From positions 1 to 64,000 of the forward strand of contig NZ_JAAVVC010000012.1 in assembly GCF_018449725.1 (NCBI RefSeq): DNA of 64,000 bases. The letters are read 5' to 3'. The notes under the pieces are model-generated. The model saw nothing but the letters and a program-made list of their open reading frames with translations, was not told where the DNA came from and searched no databases. This DNA is from Pseudomonas sp. dw_612. GTDB lineage: Bacteria > Pseudomonadota > Gammaproteobacteria > Pseudomonadales > Pseudomonadaceae. The translations under genes were made by a program, and so were the position numbers. Of this stretch, positions 44,585 through 54,253 are shown piece after piece; position 1 is the stretch's first letter, and every line of letters starts with the position of its first letter.

Positions 44585-47524
44585 TCAGCTTAACCCCATC
44601 TCTTTCCAGATCCGCAACACCTGGCGCCGTTCGTCTACGAACTGGTCGCCCGGGATCACCCCGGGATCCTTCTGCAAAGCCTGCCGGTGCGCGGCGGAGC
44701 GGTAGGCTTTATAGGCCTCGCGCAACAGGTTCGCGTCTTCGACGGGCATCAACCCTGCCTTTTCCAACTCTTCCAGAATGCGGATGTTGTCGGTCCAGCG
44801 CAGCAATGACGGGTGCTGTTCGGACCACGCCAGGGCCGCGTATTGCACCATAAATTCAATATCGACGATACCTCCGGCGTCCTGCTTGAGATCAAACGGC
44901 GCCGTGGCCTCGAAGGCATTTGCCCCGGTGCCGGCGGCGGTGCTCTTGCTGCCGAGGTTATCGCGCATCTTGGCGCGCATCTCGCTGACCTCCTGGCGCA
45001 AGGTCGGCAAATCCCGGGCCTTGCCCAGAATCGCCGCACGCACCTTCTCGAACGCCTGGCCGACATCCTGACTGCCCACCAGCACCCGCGCCCGCACCAA
45101 TGCCTGATGCTCCCAGGTCCAGGCTTCGTTTTCCTGATAACGGGCAAACGCCCCCAGGGAACTCACCAGCAAGCCGGACGCACCGGATGGTCGCAGACGC
45201 ATGTCCACTTCATACAGCTGGCCGGAGTTGGTCTGCGCCGTGAGCAAGTGAATGATCCGCTGCCCCAACCGGGTAAAGAATTGCGCCCCATCGATAGGTT
45301 TCGCCCCGTCGGTTTCCGCCTGCGGGTCGCCATCGTGGACAAACACCAAATCCAGGTCGGAACCATGCCCCAATTCCAGGCCGCCGACCTTTCCATAACC
45401 GACGATCACGAAGCCGGGATCGCACAAGGTTCCGTCGGTACGCAGCGGCGTGCCGTATTTGGCCACGGTTTGACGCCAGGCCAGGGCCAGCACTTGTTCA
45501 AGGATCGCTTCGGCGAGCCAGGTCAGGTAATCGCTGACTTTCATCAACGGCAGGCTGCCGGAGATTTCCGACGCCGCCACCCGCAAGCGGTGCGCCAGTT
45601 TGAAATGGCGCAGGGCTTCCATCTGCTGTTCGAGGTCATCCTCGGGAATCCGCGTCAGGCGCTCGCGCAACTCGGCAGCCAGTTCCGGCGCCAGCGGCGG
45701 CTTGAACAGTCGGCCTTCGTTGAGCAATTCATCGAGCAGCAGCGGGAAACGGGTGATCTGCTCGGCAATCCACGGGCTCGCGGCGCACAAGGTCAGCAAG
45801 CGACGCAAGGCGCCGGGGTTTTCCGTCAGCAGCACTAAATAAGCCGAACGCCGGGCCACGGCTTCCACCAGCGGCAGCACTCGCTCCAACACCAGATCCG
45901 GATTGGCATGTTCCACAGCCTGGGCCAACAACCGTGGAATAAACGCATCGAGGCGCTCGCGCCCCAGGCGCTGCATGGCGCGCAATTGCGGACTGCTGCG
46001 CAGGCCGGCCAAGGCTTTCAGGGCCTTGCTGGCATCGACGAAGCCGCCCTCCTCCAACTGCCGGCACGCGGCCTCTTCGTTCTGCGACTCTTCCCACAAC
46101 GGCAGCCATTCACCGCCGACCACCACTTCGGCCTCGGTGCCTTCCTCTTCATCGGGGTCGGCAATCACTTGCGCAAAGTGCCAGGCCACGCGGCCGCGCC
46201 AATACATCAGCCGCTCATGGAACGCGTCCCAATCGGCAAAGCCGAGCATGAACGCAATCCGCGCCTGATCCTGTGCGCCGTCCGGCAGCATCTGGGTCTG
46301 GCGGTCGGCGATCGCCTGGATCGCGTGCTCGGTGTAACGCAGGAATTCGTAGCCGTCGCGCAACTCGCTGATCACTGGTGCCGGCAGATAACCCTGACCT
46401 TCCAGGGTGCTCAGTACTTTTAATAGCGGACGTTGTTGCAGGCTCAGATCGCGACCGCCGTGGATCAACTGGAACGCCTGGGCGATGAACTCGACCTCAC
46501 GAATGCCACCGGAGCCAAGCTTGATGTTGTCGGCCATGCCTTTGCGCCGGACTTCCTGCTGGATCAGCTGCTTCATGGTGCGCAGCGCTTCGATGGCGGA
46601 AAAGTCCAGATAACGCCGGTAAACGAACGGCCGCAGCATTTCTTGCAGTTGCGCACCAGCCACTTGATCGCCGGCCACCACCCGCGACTTGATCATCGCG
46701 TAGCGTTCCCAGTCGCGGCCCTGGTCCTGGTAATACTGTTCCAGCGCGTTGAAGCTCAAGACCAGCGCACCGGCCGAACCGTAAGGACGCAGGCGCATGT
46801 CGACGCGGAATACAAAGCCGTCGACGGTCATCGGGTCCAGAGCCTTGATCAGGCGCTGGCCGAGGCGGATGAAAAATTCCTGGTTATCCAGCGAACGCTT
46901 CACACCGACGGTTTCGCCGCCCTCGGGGTAGGCGAAGATCAGGTCGATGTCCGACGACAGGTTCAACTCCACCGCGCCGAGCTTGCCCATGCCGAGGATG
47001 ACCATTTGTTGCGGCTCGCCGCTGCGCCGGCCGGTGGGCACGCCGAATTGCTGGCAATGCCGCGCGTACAACCACTGATAGGCCTGATCGATGCTGGCAT
47101 CGGCCATGTCCGAGAGGTCGCGGCAGGTCTGGACCAGATCGGCCTGACGGGTCAGGTCACGCCAGATGATCCGCACTTGATGGCGGGTGCGTTGGCGGCG
47201 CAGGGCGCGGCCGAGTTCGTCTTCGCTTTCTGCTGCGGTCACCGCTGCGGCGATCTGCGCGCACAGCTCGCCGGGAGCAAAGCCGCGATCCAGTTCGCCG
47301 GACTGCGCCAGCCCCAGCAACATCAAAGGGTCACGAACGCTCTGTTCAATCACGAAGTCGCTGGCGGCGCTGACCCGGGCGAATTGCGCCCAGCGTTCCG
47401 GCGTCCACGTGGCCAGGCCATGGTCGTCTTCCAGAGCGGCGACGGCCGCACGGAACGACTGCTCGGCACGAGTGACCAACGGCTGGAGAATGGCGGGCAG
47501 TTCGGCAAGCGAAGGCAGGGTCAT
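44585..47524 (-). CDS. glnE: Bifunctional glutamine synthetase adenylyltransferase/deadenylase
   Basis: A 979-residue enzyme that switches glutamine synthetase on and off by removing or adding AMP, in response to PII and glutamine. Two nucleotidyltransferase domains are visible: the N-terminal deadenylase with SSDIDLIFAYPEGGE (about 190-204) and the C-terminal adenylase with GSDLDLVFVHDGDP (about 708-721). The intervening region and IKLGSGGIREVEFIAQAFQLIHGG match GlnE. AAGGATAGACC precedes the ATG. Transcribed divergently from aceE across a 383-bp region. Confidence 0.96.
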   Translation of the reverse strand: MTLPSLAELPAILQPLVTRAEQSFRAAVAALEDDHGLATWTPERWAQFARVSAASDFVIEQSVRDPLMLLGLAQSGELDRGFAPGELCAQIAAAVTAAESEDELGRALRRQRTRHQVRIIWRDLTRQADLVQTCRDLSDMADASIDQAYQWLYARHCQQFGVPTGRRSGEPQQMVILGMGKLGAVELNLSSDIDLIFAYPEGGETVGVKRSLDNQEFFIRLGQRLIKALDPMTVDGFVFRVDMRLRPYGSAGALVLSFNALEQYYQDQGRDWERYAMIKSRVVAGDQVAGAQLQEMLRPFVYRRYLDFSAIEALRTMKQLIQQEVRRKGMADNIKLGSGGIREVEFIAQAFQLIHGGRDLSLQQRPLLKVLSTLEGQGYLPAPVISELRDGYEFLRYTEHAIQAIADRQTQMLPDGAQDQARIAFMLGFADWDAFHERLMYWRGRVAWHFAQVIADPDEEEGTEAEVVVGGEWLPLWEESQNEEAACRQLEEGGFVDASKALKALAGLRSSPQLRAMQRLGRERLDAFIPRLLAQAVEHANPDLVLERVLPLVEAVARRSAYLVLLTENPGALRRLLTLCAASPWIAEQITRFPLLLDELLNEGRLFKPPLAPELAAELRERLTRIPEDDLEQQMEALRHFKLAHRLRVAASEISGSLPLMKVSDYLTWLAEAILEQVLALAWRQTVAKYGTPLRTDGTLCDPGFVIVGYGKVGGLELGHGSDLDLVFVHDGDPQAETDGAKPIDGAQFFTRLGQRIIHLLTAQTNSGQLYEVDMRLRPSGASGLLVSSLGAFARYQENEAWTWEHQALVRARVLVGSQDVGQAFEKVRAAILGKARDLPTLRQEVSEMRAKMRDNLGSKSTAAGTGANAFEATAPFDLKQDAGGIVDIEFMVQYAALAWSEQHPSLLRWTDNIRILEELEKAGLMPVEDANLLREAYKAYRSAAHRQALQKDPGVIPGDQFVDERRQVLRIWKEMGLS

Positions 47525-47664
47525 GGTCTATCCTTGATCGGCGTGTGAAGGGCTGCATGTAGTGAATTTTGAAAACACGCTACGTGACCGACTGTCGAAC
47601 AAAGGTTAGAAATAGCTGAAATTTCTTTTATTTTGGCAGCCAACATCAAGCTTTCACCTTTTCT

Positions 47665-47683
47665 GGTTGGCAAAAGACCAACC
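47665..47683. promoter_or_regulatory. Inverted repeat GGTTGG-N7-CCAACC in the glnE/aceE region
   Basis: GGTTGG (47665-47670) and CCAACC (47678-47683) form a perfect 6-bp dyad, extended by TTGGCAAAAGACCAA. It resembles GntR/FadR-class operators in general shape (TTGG...CCAA) but the regulator is unknown. Confidence 0.4.
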
Positions 47684-47730
47684 TTAACGATTATTCTCAC
47701 AACGCAGCCGGAGGCCACAAGCCATTCATC

Positions 47731-47797
47731 TGTAGTTTTACTACTCGTCTATACATTCGAAAGGCTGAAATGCCCGTTGATTTGTAGTAAAACTACA
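47731..47797. promoter_or_regulatory. Pair of GTAGTTTTACTAC dyads in the aceE leader
   Basis: TGTAGTTTTACTAC (47731-47744) and its exact inverse GTAGTAAAACTACA (47784-47797) are each palindromic (GTAGT-TTT-ACTAC) and their centres lie 52 bp apart, about five helical turns. Together they could bind two regulator dimers on one face of the DNA, or form a hairpin in the transcript. The second is 111 bp before the aceE ATG. Confidence 0.55.
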
Positions 47798-47907
47798 CGC
47801 CGCCGGAACAACCTCTCGGCAATCCAAGAATTTATATCGTCTGCCCACAAGGCCAGTCGCAAACTCAGGCAACCGATTCTGGAAGCCTTTCCGCCCTGGA
47901 GCAAGCC

Positions 47908-50553
47908 ATGCAAGACCTCGATCCCGTCGAAACCCAGGAATGGCTGGACGCCCTGGAATCGGTTCTCGACAAAGAAGGCGAAGACCGCGCTCATTATCTG
48001 ATGACCCGTATGGGCGAATTGGCGACCCGCAGCGGTTCGCAATTGCCTTACGCCATCACCACGCCATACCGCAACACCATTCCTGTTACCCACGAAGCAC
48101 GCATGCCTGGCGACCTGTTCATGGAACGCCGCATTCGCTCGTTGGTACGCTGGAACGCGATGGCCATGGTGATGCGTACGAACCTGAAAGATTCGGACCT
48201 GGGCGGTCACATCTCCAGCTTCGCCTCCAGCGCCACCCTGTATGACATCGGCTTCAACTACTTCTTCCAGGCCCCGACCGACGAACACGGCGGCGACCTG
48301 ATCTACTTCCAGGGCCACACTTCGCCAGGCGTTTACGCCCGTGCGTTCATGGAAGGTCGCATCACCGAAGACCAGATGAACAACTTCCGCCAGGAAGTCG
48401 ATGGTCAAGGCCTGTCGTCCTATCCGCACCCGTGGCTGATGCCTGATTTCTGGCAGTTCCCGACCGTATCCATGGGTCTGGGCCCGATCCAGGCGATCTA
48501 CCAGGCACGCTTCATGAAGTACCTGGAAGCCCGTGGTTTCATCCCTGAAGGCAAGCAGAAAGTCTGGTGCTTCCTGGGCGACGGCGAGTGTGACGAGCCG
48601 GAATCCCTGGGCGCCATCTCCCTGGCCGGCCGCGAGAAGCTCGACAACCTGATCTTCGTCATCAACTGCAACCTGCAGCGCCTCGACGGCCCGGTTCGCG
48701 GCAACGGCAAGATCATCCAGGAACTCGAAGGCGTGTTCCGCGGTGCTCAGTGGAACGTGACCAAAGTCATCTGGGGCCGTTTCTGGGACCCACTGCTGGC
48801 CAAAGACGTCGACGGTATCCTGCAACGTCGCATGGACGAAGTCATCGACGGCGAGTACCAGAACTACAAAGCCAAAGACGGCGCGTTCGTGCGTGAACAC
48901 TTCTTCAACTCGCCAGAACTCAAGGCGATGGTTGCTGATCTGTCCGACGACGAGATCTGGAAACTCAACCGTGGCGGCCACGACCCGTACAAGGTCTACG
49001 CGGCGTACCACGAAGCGGTCAACCACAAAGAACAACCCACCGTCATCCTGGCCAAGACCATCAAGGGTTATGGCACCGGCGCCGGCGAAGCGAAGAACAC
49101 CGCGCACAACACCAAGAAGGTTGATGTTGAAAGCCTGAAGCTGTTCCGCGATCGTTTCGACATCCCGGTCAAAGACGAAGAGTTGGAGAACCTGCCGTTC
49201 TTCAAGCCTGAGCCAAACAGCGCCGAAGCCCGCTACCTGAGCGAGCGCCGCACTGCACTGGGCGGTTTCGTACCTCAGCGCCGCGCGAAGAGCATCAGCG
49301 TGCCGACCCCGTCCCTCGACACCCTCAAGGCGATCCTTGACGGCTCGGGCGACCGTGAAATTTCCACCACCATGGCGTTCGTGCGGATCCTCGCGCAACT
49401 GGTCAAGGACAAGGAAATCGGTCCGCGCATCGTGCCGATCATCCCGGACGAAGCCCGTACCTTCGGTATGGAAGGCATGTTCCGTCAGTTGGGCATCTAC
49501 TCGTCCGTCGGCCAGCTCTACGAGCCAGTCGATAAAGACCAGGTGATGTTCTACCGCGAAGACAAGAAGGGCCAGATCCTCGAGGAAGGCATCAACGAAG
49601 CGGGCGCCATGAGCTCCTTCATCGCTGCCGGTACTTCGTACTCCAGCCACAACCAGCCAATGCTGCCGTTCTACATCTTCTACTCGATGTTCGGCTTCCA
49701 GCGTATCGGCGACCTCGCCTGGGCCGCTGGCGACAGCCGTACCCGTGGCTTCCTGATCGGCGGCACCGCCGGCCGGACCACGCTGAACGGCGAAGGCCTG
49801 CAACACGAAGATGGTCACAGCCACATCCTGGCCGGCACCATCCCGAACTGCCGCACCTTTGATCCAACCTACGGCTATGAGCTGGCGGTGATCATCCAGG
49901 ACGGCATGAAGAAGATGACCGAAGAGCAGCAGGACGTTTTCTACTACATCACCGTGATGAACGAGTCCTACCAGCAGCCAGCCATGCCGGCCGGTGTCGA
50001 GGAAGGCATCATCAAGGGCATGTACCTGCTCGAGGAAGACACCCGCGAAGCGGCGCACCACGTTCAGCTGATGGGCTCCGGCACCATCCTGCGTGAAGTC
50101 CGCGAAGCGGCGAAAATCCTGCGTGAACAGTTCAACATCGGCGCTGACGTGTGGAGCGTTACCAGCTTCAACGAACTGCGTCGCGACGGCCTGGCCGTAG
50201 AGCGCACCAACCGTCTGCACCCTGGCCAGAAGCCTAAGCTGAGCTACGTCGAAGAGTGCCTGAACGGCCGTAAAGGTCCGGTCATCGCCTCCACCGACTA
50301 CATGAAGCTGTTCGCCGAACAAATTCGTCAGTGGGTCCCGTCCAAGGAATTCAAAGTCCTGGGCACCGACGGTTTCGGTCGCAGTGACAGCCGTAAAAAG
50401 CTGCGTCACTTCTTCGAAGTCGACCGTCATTTCGTGGTGTTGGCAGCCCTGGAAGCCTTGGCTGACCGTGGTGATATCGAACCTAAGGTGGTGGCCGAGG
50501 CTATCGTCAAGTTCGGGATCAACCCGGAAAAACTCAACCCACTGGACTGCTGA
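47908..50553 (+). CDS. aceE: Pyruvate dehydrogenase E1 component (homodimeric)
   Basis: An 881-residue thiamine diphosphate enzyme decarboxylating pyruvate and passing the acetyl group to lipoyl-AceF. The ThDP motif is FLGDGECDEPESLG...FVINCNLQRLDGPVRGNGK (about 226-271); PYAITTPYRNTIP and HEDGHSHILAGTIPNCRTFDP are further E1p signatures. Length is close to the E. coli protein (887). GGAG lies six bases before the ATG. aceF follows after 11 bp. Control is likely through the dyads at 47665-47797. Confidence 0.97.
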   Translation: MQDLDPVETQEWLDALESVLDKEGEDRAHYLMTRMGELATRSGSQLPYAITTPYRNTIPVTHEARMPGDLFMERRIRSLVRWNAMAMVMRTNLKDSDLGGHISSFASSATLYDIGFNYFFQAPTDEHGGDLIYFQGHTSPGVYARAFMEGRITEDQMNNFRQEVDGQGLSSYPHPWLMPDFWQFPTVSMGLGPIQAIYQARFMKYLEARGFIPEGKQKVWCFLGDGECDEPESLGAISLAGREKLDNLIFVINCNLQRLDGPVRGNGKIIQELEGVFRGAQWNVTKVIWGRFWDPLLAKDVDGILQRRMDEVIDGEYQNYKAKDGAFVREHFFNSPELKAMVADLSDDEIWKLNRGGHDPYKVYAAYHEAVNHKEQPTVILAKTIKGYGTGAGEAKNTAHNTKKVDVESLKLFRDRFDIPVKDEELENLPFFKPEPNSAEARYLSERRTALGGFVPQRRAKSISVPTPSLDTLKAILDGSGDREISTTMAFVRILAQLVKDKEIGPRIVPIIPDEARTFGMEGMFRQLGIYSSVGQLYEPVDKDQVMFYREDKKGQILEEGINEAGAMSSFIAAGTSYSSHNQPMLPFYIFYSMFGFQRIGDLAWAAGDSRTRGFLIGGTAGRTTLNGEGLQHEDGHSHILAGTIPNCRTFDPTYGYELAVIIQDGMKKMTEEQQDVFYYITVMNESYQQPAMPAGVEEGIIKGMYLLEEDTREAAHHVQLMGSGTILREVREAAKILREQFNIGADVWSVTSFNELRRDGLAVERTNRLHPGQKPKLSYVEECLNGRKGPVIASTDYMKLFAEQIRQWVPSKEFKVLGTDGFGRSDSRKKLRHFFEVDRHFVVLAALEALADRGDIEPKVVAEAIVKFGINPEKLNPLDC

Positions 50554-50564
50554 GGAGACAATCT

Positions 50565-52574
50565 GTGAGCGAACTCATTCGAGTACCTGACATCGGCAGC
50601 GGTGAAGGTGAAGTAATCGAACTTTTTGTGAAGGTCGGCGACCGTATCGAAGCCGACCAGAGCATCCTGACGCTTGAGTCGGACAAGGCGAGCATGGAGA
50701 TTCCTGCTCCCAAGGCCGGCGTCGTCAAAAGCCTGAAAGTGAAAATAGGCGATCGCCTGAAAGAAGGCGACGAACTGCTGGAGCTGGAAGTCGAAGGTGC
50801 CGCTGCTGCGGCCCCTGCGCCAGCCGCTGCACCGGCCGCCAAAGCTGAAGCGGCACCAGCGGCAGCACCTGCCGCCGCTGCACCTGCTCCAGCCGCCGCG
50901 CCGGCTGCTGCAACAACCCAGCAAGTTCACGTGCCGGACATCGGTTCGTCGGGCAAAGCCCAGATCATCGAGATCCAGGTCAAGGTCGGCGACACCGTCG
51001 AAGCTGATCAATCTTTGATCACCCTCGAATCCGACAAGGCAAGCATGGAAATCCCATCGCCTGCCGCTGGCGTGGTCGAAAGCATCAGCGTCAAGTTGAA
51101 CGACGAAGTCGGCACCGGCGACCTGATCCTGGCGTTGAAAGTGGCGGGTGCTGCGGCCCCTGCTGCTGCCGCGCCGGCTCAGGCGGCTGCTCCGGCCGCC
51201 GCCGCTGCTCCAGCGCCAGCCGCTGCGGCTCCGGCTGCACCAGTTGCCGACACTGTTCAGGACATTCACGTCCCGGACATCGGCTCGTCGGGCAAGGCCA
51301 AGATCATCGAAGTACTGGTCAAGGCTGGCGACACCGTCACCGCCGACCAGTCGCTGATCACCCTGGAGTCCGACAAGGCGAGCATGGAAATTCCATCGCC
51401 TGCCGCTGGCGTGGTGGAAAGCGTTTCCATCAAGCTGGATGACGAAGTCGGTACCGGCGACCTGATTCTGAAGCTGAAAGTCAAAGGCGTTGCCCCGGCC
51501 GCTGCTCCAGCACCTGCCGCCGCAACCCCAAGCGCTCCAGCTCCAGCCGCTGCTGCACCGGCTGCCGCACCGGCTCCGGCAGCTCCAGCCGCTGCTGCAC
51601 CGGCTGCCGCACCGGCTCCGGCAGCGCCTGCCGCTGCTCCAGCCAAGCCAGGCGCCAAGGTTCACGCCGGCCCGGCTGTTCGCCAACTGGCCCGTGAATT
51701 CGGCGTCGAACTGAGCGCGGTCGGCGCAAGTGGCCCTCACGGTCGCATCCTCAAAGAAGACGTGCAGGTTTACGTCAAAGCCATGATGCAGAAGGCCAAG
51801 GAAGCACCGGCCGCTGCTGGCGGCGCAACCGGCGGCTCGGGCATCCCGCCGATTCCGGTCGTGGACTTCAGCCGCTTCGGTGAAACCGAAGAAGTGCCGA
51901 TGACTCGCCTGATGCAAATCGGCGCGTCGAGCCTGCATCGCAGCTGGTTGAACATCCCGCACGTGACTCAGTTCGATTCGGCTGATATCACCGACCTGGA
52001 AGCGTTCCGTATCGCGCAGAAAGCCGTTGCAGAGAAGGCTGGCGTCAAGCTGACCATCCTGCCGCTGCTGCTCAAGTCGTGCGCGCACCTGCTCAAGGAA
52101 CTGCCGGACTTCAACAGTTCGCTGGCACCAAGCGGCAAAGCGATCATCCGCAAGAAGTACGTGAACATCGGCTTCGCGGTCGACACTCCGGATGGCCTGC
52201 TGGTACCGGTCATCAAGAACGTCGACCAGAAAAGCCTGTTGCAACTGGCAGCCGAAGCCGCTGTGCTGGCCGCCAAGGCCCGCGACAAGAAGCTCACCGC
52301 TGACGACATGCAAGGCGCCTGCTTCACCATTTCCAGCCTCGGCCACATTGGCGGCACCGGCTTCACGCCGATCGTCAACGCGCCGGAAGTGGCGATCCTC
52401 GGTGTTTCCAAAGCCACCATCCAGCCAGTCTGGGACGGCAAAGCCTTCCAGCCGAAACTGATGCTGCCTCTGTCGCTGTCCTACGATCACCGTGTGATCA
52501 ACGGTGCCGCTGCTGCACGCTTCACCAAGCGTCTGAGCGATCTGCTGGCGGACATCCGCACCATCCTGCTGTAA
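50565..52574 (+). CDS. aceF: Pyruvate dehydrogenase E2, dihydrolipoyllysine acetyltransferase
   Basis: A 669-residue core subunit of the pyruvate dehydrogenase complex. Three lipoyl domains (about 1-75, 118-195, 230-305) each carry ESDKASMEIP with the lipoylated Lys (first Lys41), joined by Ala/Pro-rich linkers. The E1/E3-binding domain follows (HAGPAVRQLAREFGVELS), then the catalytic domain ending SLSYDHRVINGAAAARF. Here the usual HxxxDG reads HRVING, with Asn in place of Asp; I recall this from Azotobacter/Pseudomonas E2p. P. aeruginosa AceF has two lipoyl domains, so the third is notable. GTG start with TGAGGAG upstream. Confidence 0.95.
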   Translation: MSELIRVPDIGSGEGEVIELFVKVGDRIEADQSILTLESDKASMEIPAPKAGVVKSLKVKIGDRLKEGDELLELEVEGAAAAAPAPAAAPAAKAEAAPAAAPAAAAPAPAAAPAAATTQQVHVPDIGSSGKAQIIEIQVKVGDTVEADQSLITLESDKASMEIPSPAAGVVESISVKLNDEVGTGDLILALKVAGAAAPAAAAPAQAAAPAAAAAPAPAAAAPAAPVADTVQDIHVPDIGSSGKAKIIEVLVKAGDTVTADQSLITLESDKASMEIPSPAAGVVESVSIKLDDEVGTGDLILKLKVKGVAPAAAPAPAAATPSAPAPAAAAPAAAPAPAAPAAAAPAAAPAPAAPAAAPAKPGAKVHAGPAVRQLAREFGVELSAVGASGPHGRILKEDVQVYVKAMMQKAKEAPAAAGGATGGSGIPPIPVVDFSRFGETEEVPMTRLMQIGASSLHRSWLNIPHVTQFDSADITDLEAFRIAQKAVAEKAGVKLTILPLLLKSCAHLLKELPDFNSSLAPSGKAIIRKKYVNIGFAVDTPDGLLVPVIKNVDQKSLLQLAAEAAVLAAKARDKKLTADDMQGACFTISSLGHIGGTGFTPIVNAPEVAILGVSKATIQPVWDGKAFQPKLMLPLSLSYDHRVINGAAAARFTKRLSDLLADIRTILL

Positions 52575-52649
52575 CAAACACCGACGGTCCTCCTTCACCG
52601 GAGGGCCTGTCGCGCTCCACGATTTCCGAGCGCCACGCTCGTACCTCAA

Positions 52650-52677
52650 CCCCGCCAATTTGGCGGGGCTTTTTTTG
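52650..52677 (+). terminator. Rho-independent terminator of aceE-aceF
   Basis: CCCCGCC-AATT-GGCGGGG followed by CTTTTTTT, 76 bases after the aceF stop. Strong GC stem, short loop and T-run. Confidence 0.93.
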
Positions 52678-52789
52678 CCTTGAAAAAAGTGCCTGGCACC
52701 TTCCTACAGTCACGGCTGACTTCGCCCACAACTTGAGTCCACTTCGGCTCGATATTTTTTGCGAGCCAATAACTAGGCTTAGTTCCATA

Positions 52790-52852
52790 AAGTTCAACAT
52801 GAACTTTGACACCTTAAATAGCTTAGTTAGCACTACTTCGAACGGATTCGAA
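52790..52852 (+). promoter_or_regulatory. Promoter/operator candidates before the PhoD-like gene
   Basis: AAGTTCA-ACA-TGAACTT (52790-52806) is a perfect 7-bp dyad. TTGACA (52806-52811) fits a -35 box, with a weak -10 near 52828. TTCGAA-CGGA-TTCGAA (52837-52852) ends one base before the ATG. If that promoter is real the 5' UTR would be only about 15 bases, and no good ribosome site is seen. Confidence 0.35.
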
Positions 52853-52853
52853 T

Positions 52854-54248
52854 ATGTTCAAACCGACTGTCGGCCCGATTATTGGCCACACCACAACTAA
52901 TCACGCGCGCGTTTTCTTGCGTGGCAACATTCAAGATGACGCCTTGGTATTTGCCGGCATCCGTTATCGCCGATCGGGTGAAGAACGCTGGACTAAAGGC
53001 GTGTTTGCCAAACTGTCGATCTTGCGGGATATGACCGATGTCATTGCGCTAAATCACCTGAATGAAGATACCGAGTACGAATACCAGGCGGGTTGGTTCA
53101 GCCCCATGAGCCCGGTGCACACCGTGGAAACGGTGCAGGAACTGCCGCTGCAATGGCCGCGGGAGATTTATCGTTTTCGCACCCATTCCAGCAAAGCCAC
53201 GCGACCCCGTGCCTACATTGTCGGGTCGTGCCGTTATTTGCGCATGACCGCAGGCATCGCGTCGGCCCCGCATCTCGGCGACCGGATTTTCGCTTCGATC
53301 ACACAGCTGGCGAAACAGGCCAACCCACCGATCAGCGCCACGCTGATGACCGGCGACCAGATCTATGTCGATGATTTGAACCTCATTGCGCCCGACCGGG
53401 AATATAAGGAGATTCTCAGTAAGTATCGCGCAGCTTTTTCGCAGCCCAATATCAGCGAGTTGATGTCTGGAACGCCGACTTACATGATCCTCGACGACCA
53501 TGAGATCGAAGATAACTGGCCGGCCAATAAAAGTAAGAACGACGATTACTTGTATAAAAATGCCATCGCTGCGTATGAGCTCTATCAAGCCAGCCACAGT
53601 CCGGCGCATGAACGACTGGCCGACGGAAAAATAAGTCGCCAGGCGCAACAGTATTGGTATCAGTTTGCCGAGGGCGATATCGCATGGTTTGTCACTGATA
53701 GTCGAACCCGCCGTAATCTGTCTGCCAATGATCGACGCATCCTCGACGACGAACAGGAGCAAGCGTTGCTCAAATGGCTGATCCATAGCCCGGCGCGGGT
53801 CAAATTCGTGGTCACCAGCGTGATGATCTACCCCGACCGCAAAAAACTCGGCGACGATGCCTGGAAGGCGTTCCCGGAACAACGCCTGCGGCTGCTGGAG
53901 ACGATTCGTACACAACGCATCCGCAATGTCGTCTTCGTTTCCGGCGATGTGCATGGCTCCCTGACCAGTCGTCTGACCCACAGCGAGGATTCGGACTTCG
54001 AGGTGCATACCGTCGTGTCATCGCCGCTGTGCAACAGCAAGCTGCTGCCATATGCCAGCGAATCGACCTTCATCCTCGACCAGCCACTGGCGCGAACGGC
54101 GGCTGGCGAGTATCGGCATGAGCTGACGAGCAAGGTGGTGAGCCAGGATAATTTTGCGCATCTGGTGGTTGAGGCGCAGCAGATCCGCGTCAACTACCAC
54201 GACCGGGATGGCCAACTTTTGCAGTCGATCAACATTCCGTTACGTTAA
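52854..54248 (+). CDS. PhoD-like alkaline phosphatase/phosphodiesterase
   Basis: A 464-residue metallophosphatase of the PhoD/PhoD2 type. Order of parts: an N-terminal beta domain (GPIIGHTTTNHARVFLRG), then VGSCRYLRM, LMTGDQIYVDDL (metal Asp), MILDDHEIEDNWP, and VVFVSGDVHGSLTS (metal His). PhoD enzymes cut phosphomonoesters and diesters, usually after Tat export. Here no twin-arginine signal is present, so the protein is probably cytoplasmic or the start is elsewhere. The start ATG lacks a clear Shine-Dalgarno site. A REPIN follows. Confidence 0.8.
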   Translation: MFKPTVGPIIGHTTTNHARVFLRGNIQDDALVFAGIRYRRSGEERWTKGVFAKLSILRDMTDVIALNHLNEDTEYEYQAGWFSPMSPVHTVETVQELPLQWPREIYRFRTHSSKATRPRAYIVGSCRYLRMTAGIASAPHLGDRIFASITQLAKQANPPISATLMTGDQIYVDDLNLIAPDREYKEILSKYRAAFSQPNISELMSGTPTYMILDDHEIEDNWPANKSKNDDYLYKNAIAAYELYQASHSPAHERLADGKISRQAQQYWYQFAEGDIAWFVTDSRTRRNLSANDRRILDDEQEQALLKWLIHSPARVKFVVTSVMIYPDRKKLGDDAWKAFPEQRLRLLETIRTQRIRNVVFVSGDVHGSLTSRLTHSEDSDFEVHTVVSSPLCNSKLLPYASESTFILDQPLARTAAGEYRHELTSKVVSQDNFAHLVVEAQQIRVNYHDRDGQLLQSINIPLR

Positions 54249-54253
54249 AAATC

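Noticed and set aside
47749..50430. 893-codon open frame antisense to aceE
   Set aside because: It lies exactly opposite aceE, has no domain, and its composition mirrors strongly biased codon use of a highly expressed GC-rich gene. Similar antisense frames occur opposite aceF (50427-52658), thiC (13030-15327), dipA (55163-57202), parC (1456-3429) and msbA (29633-31468).
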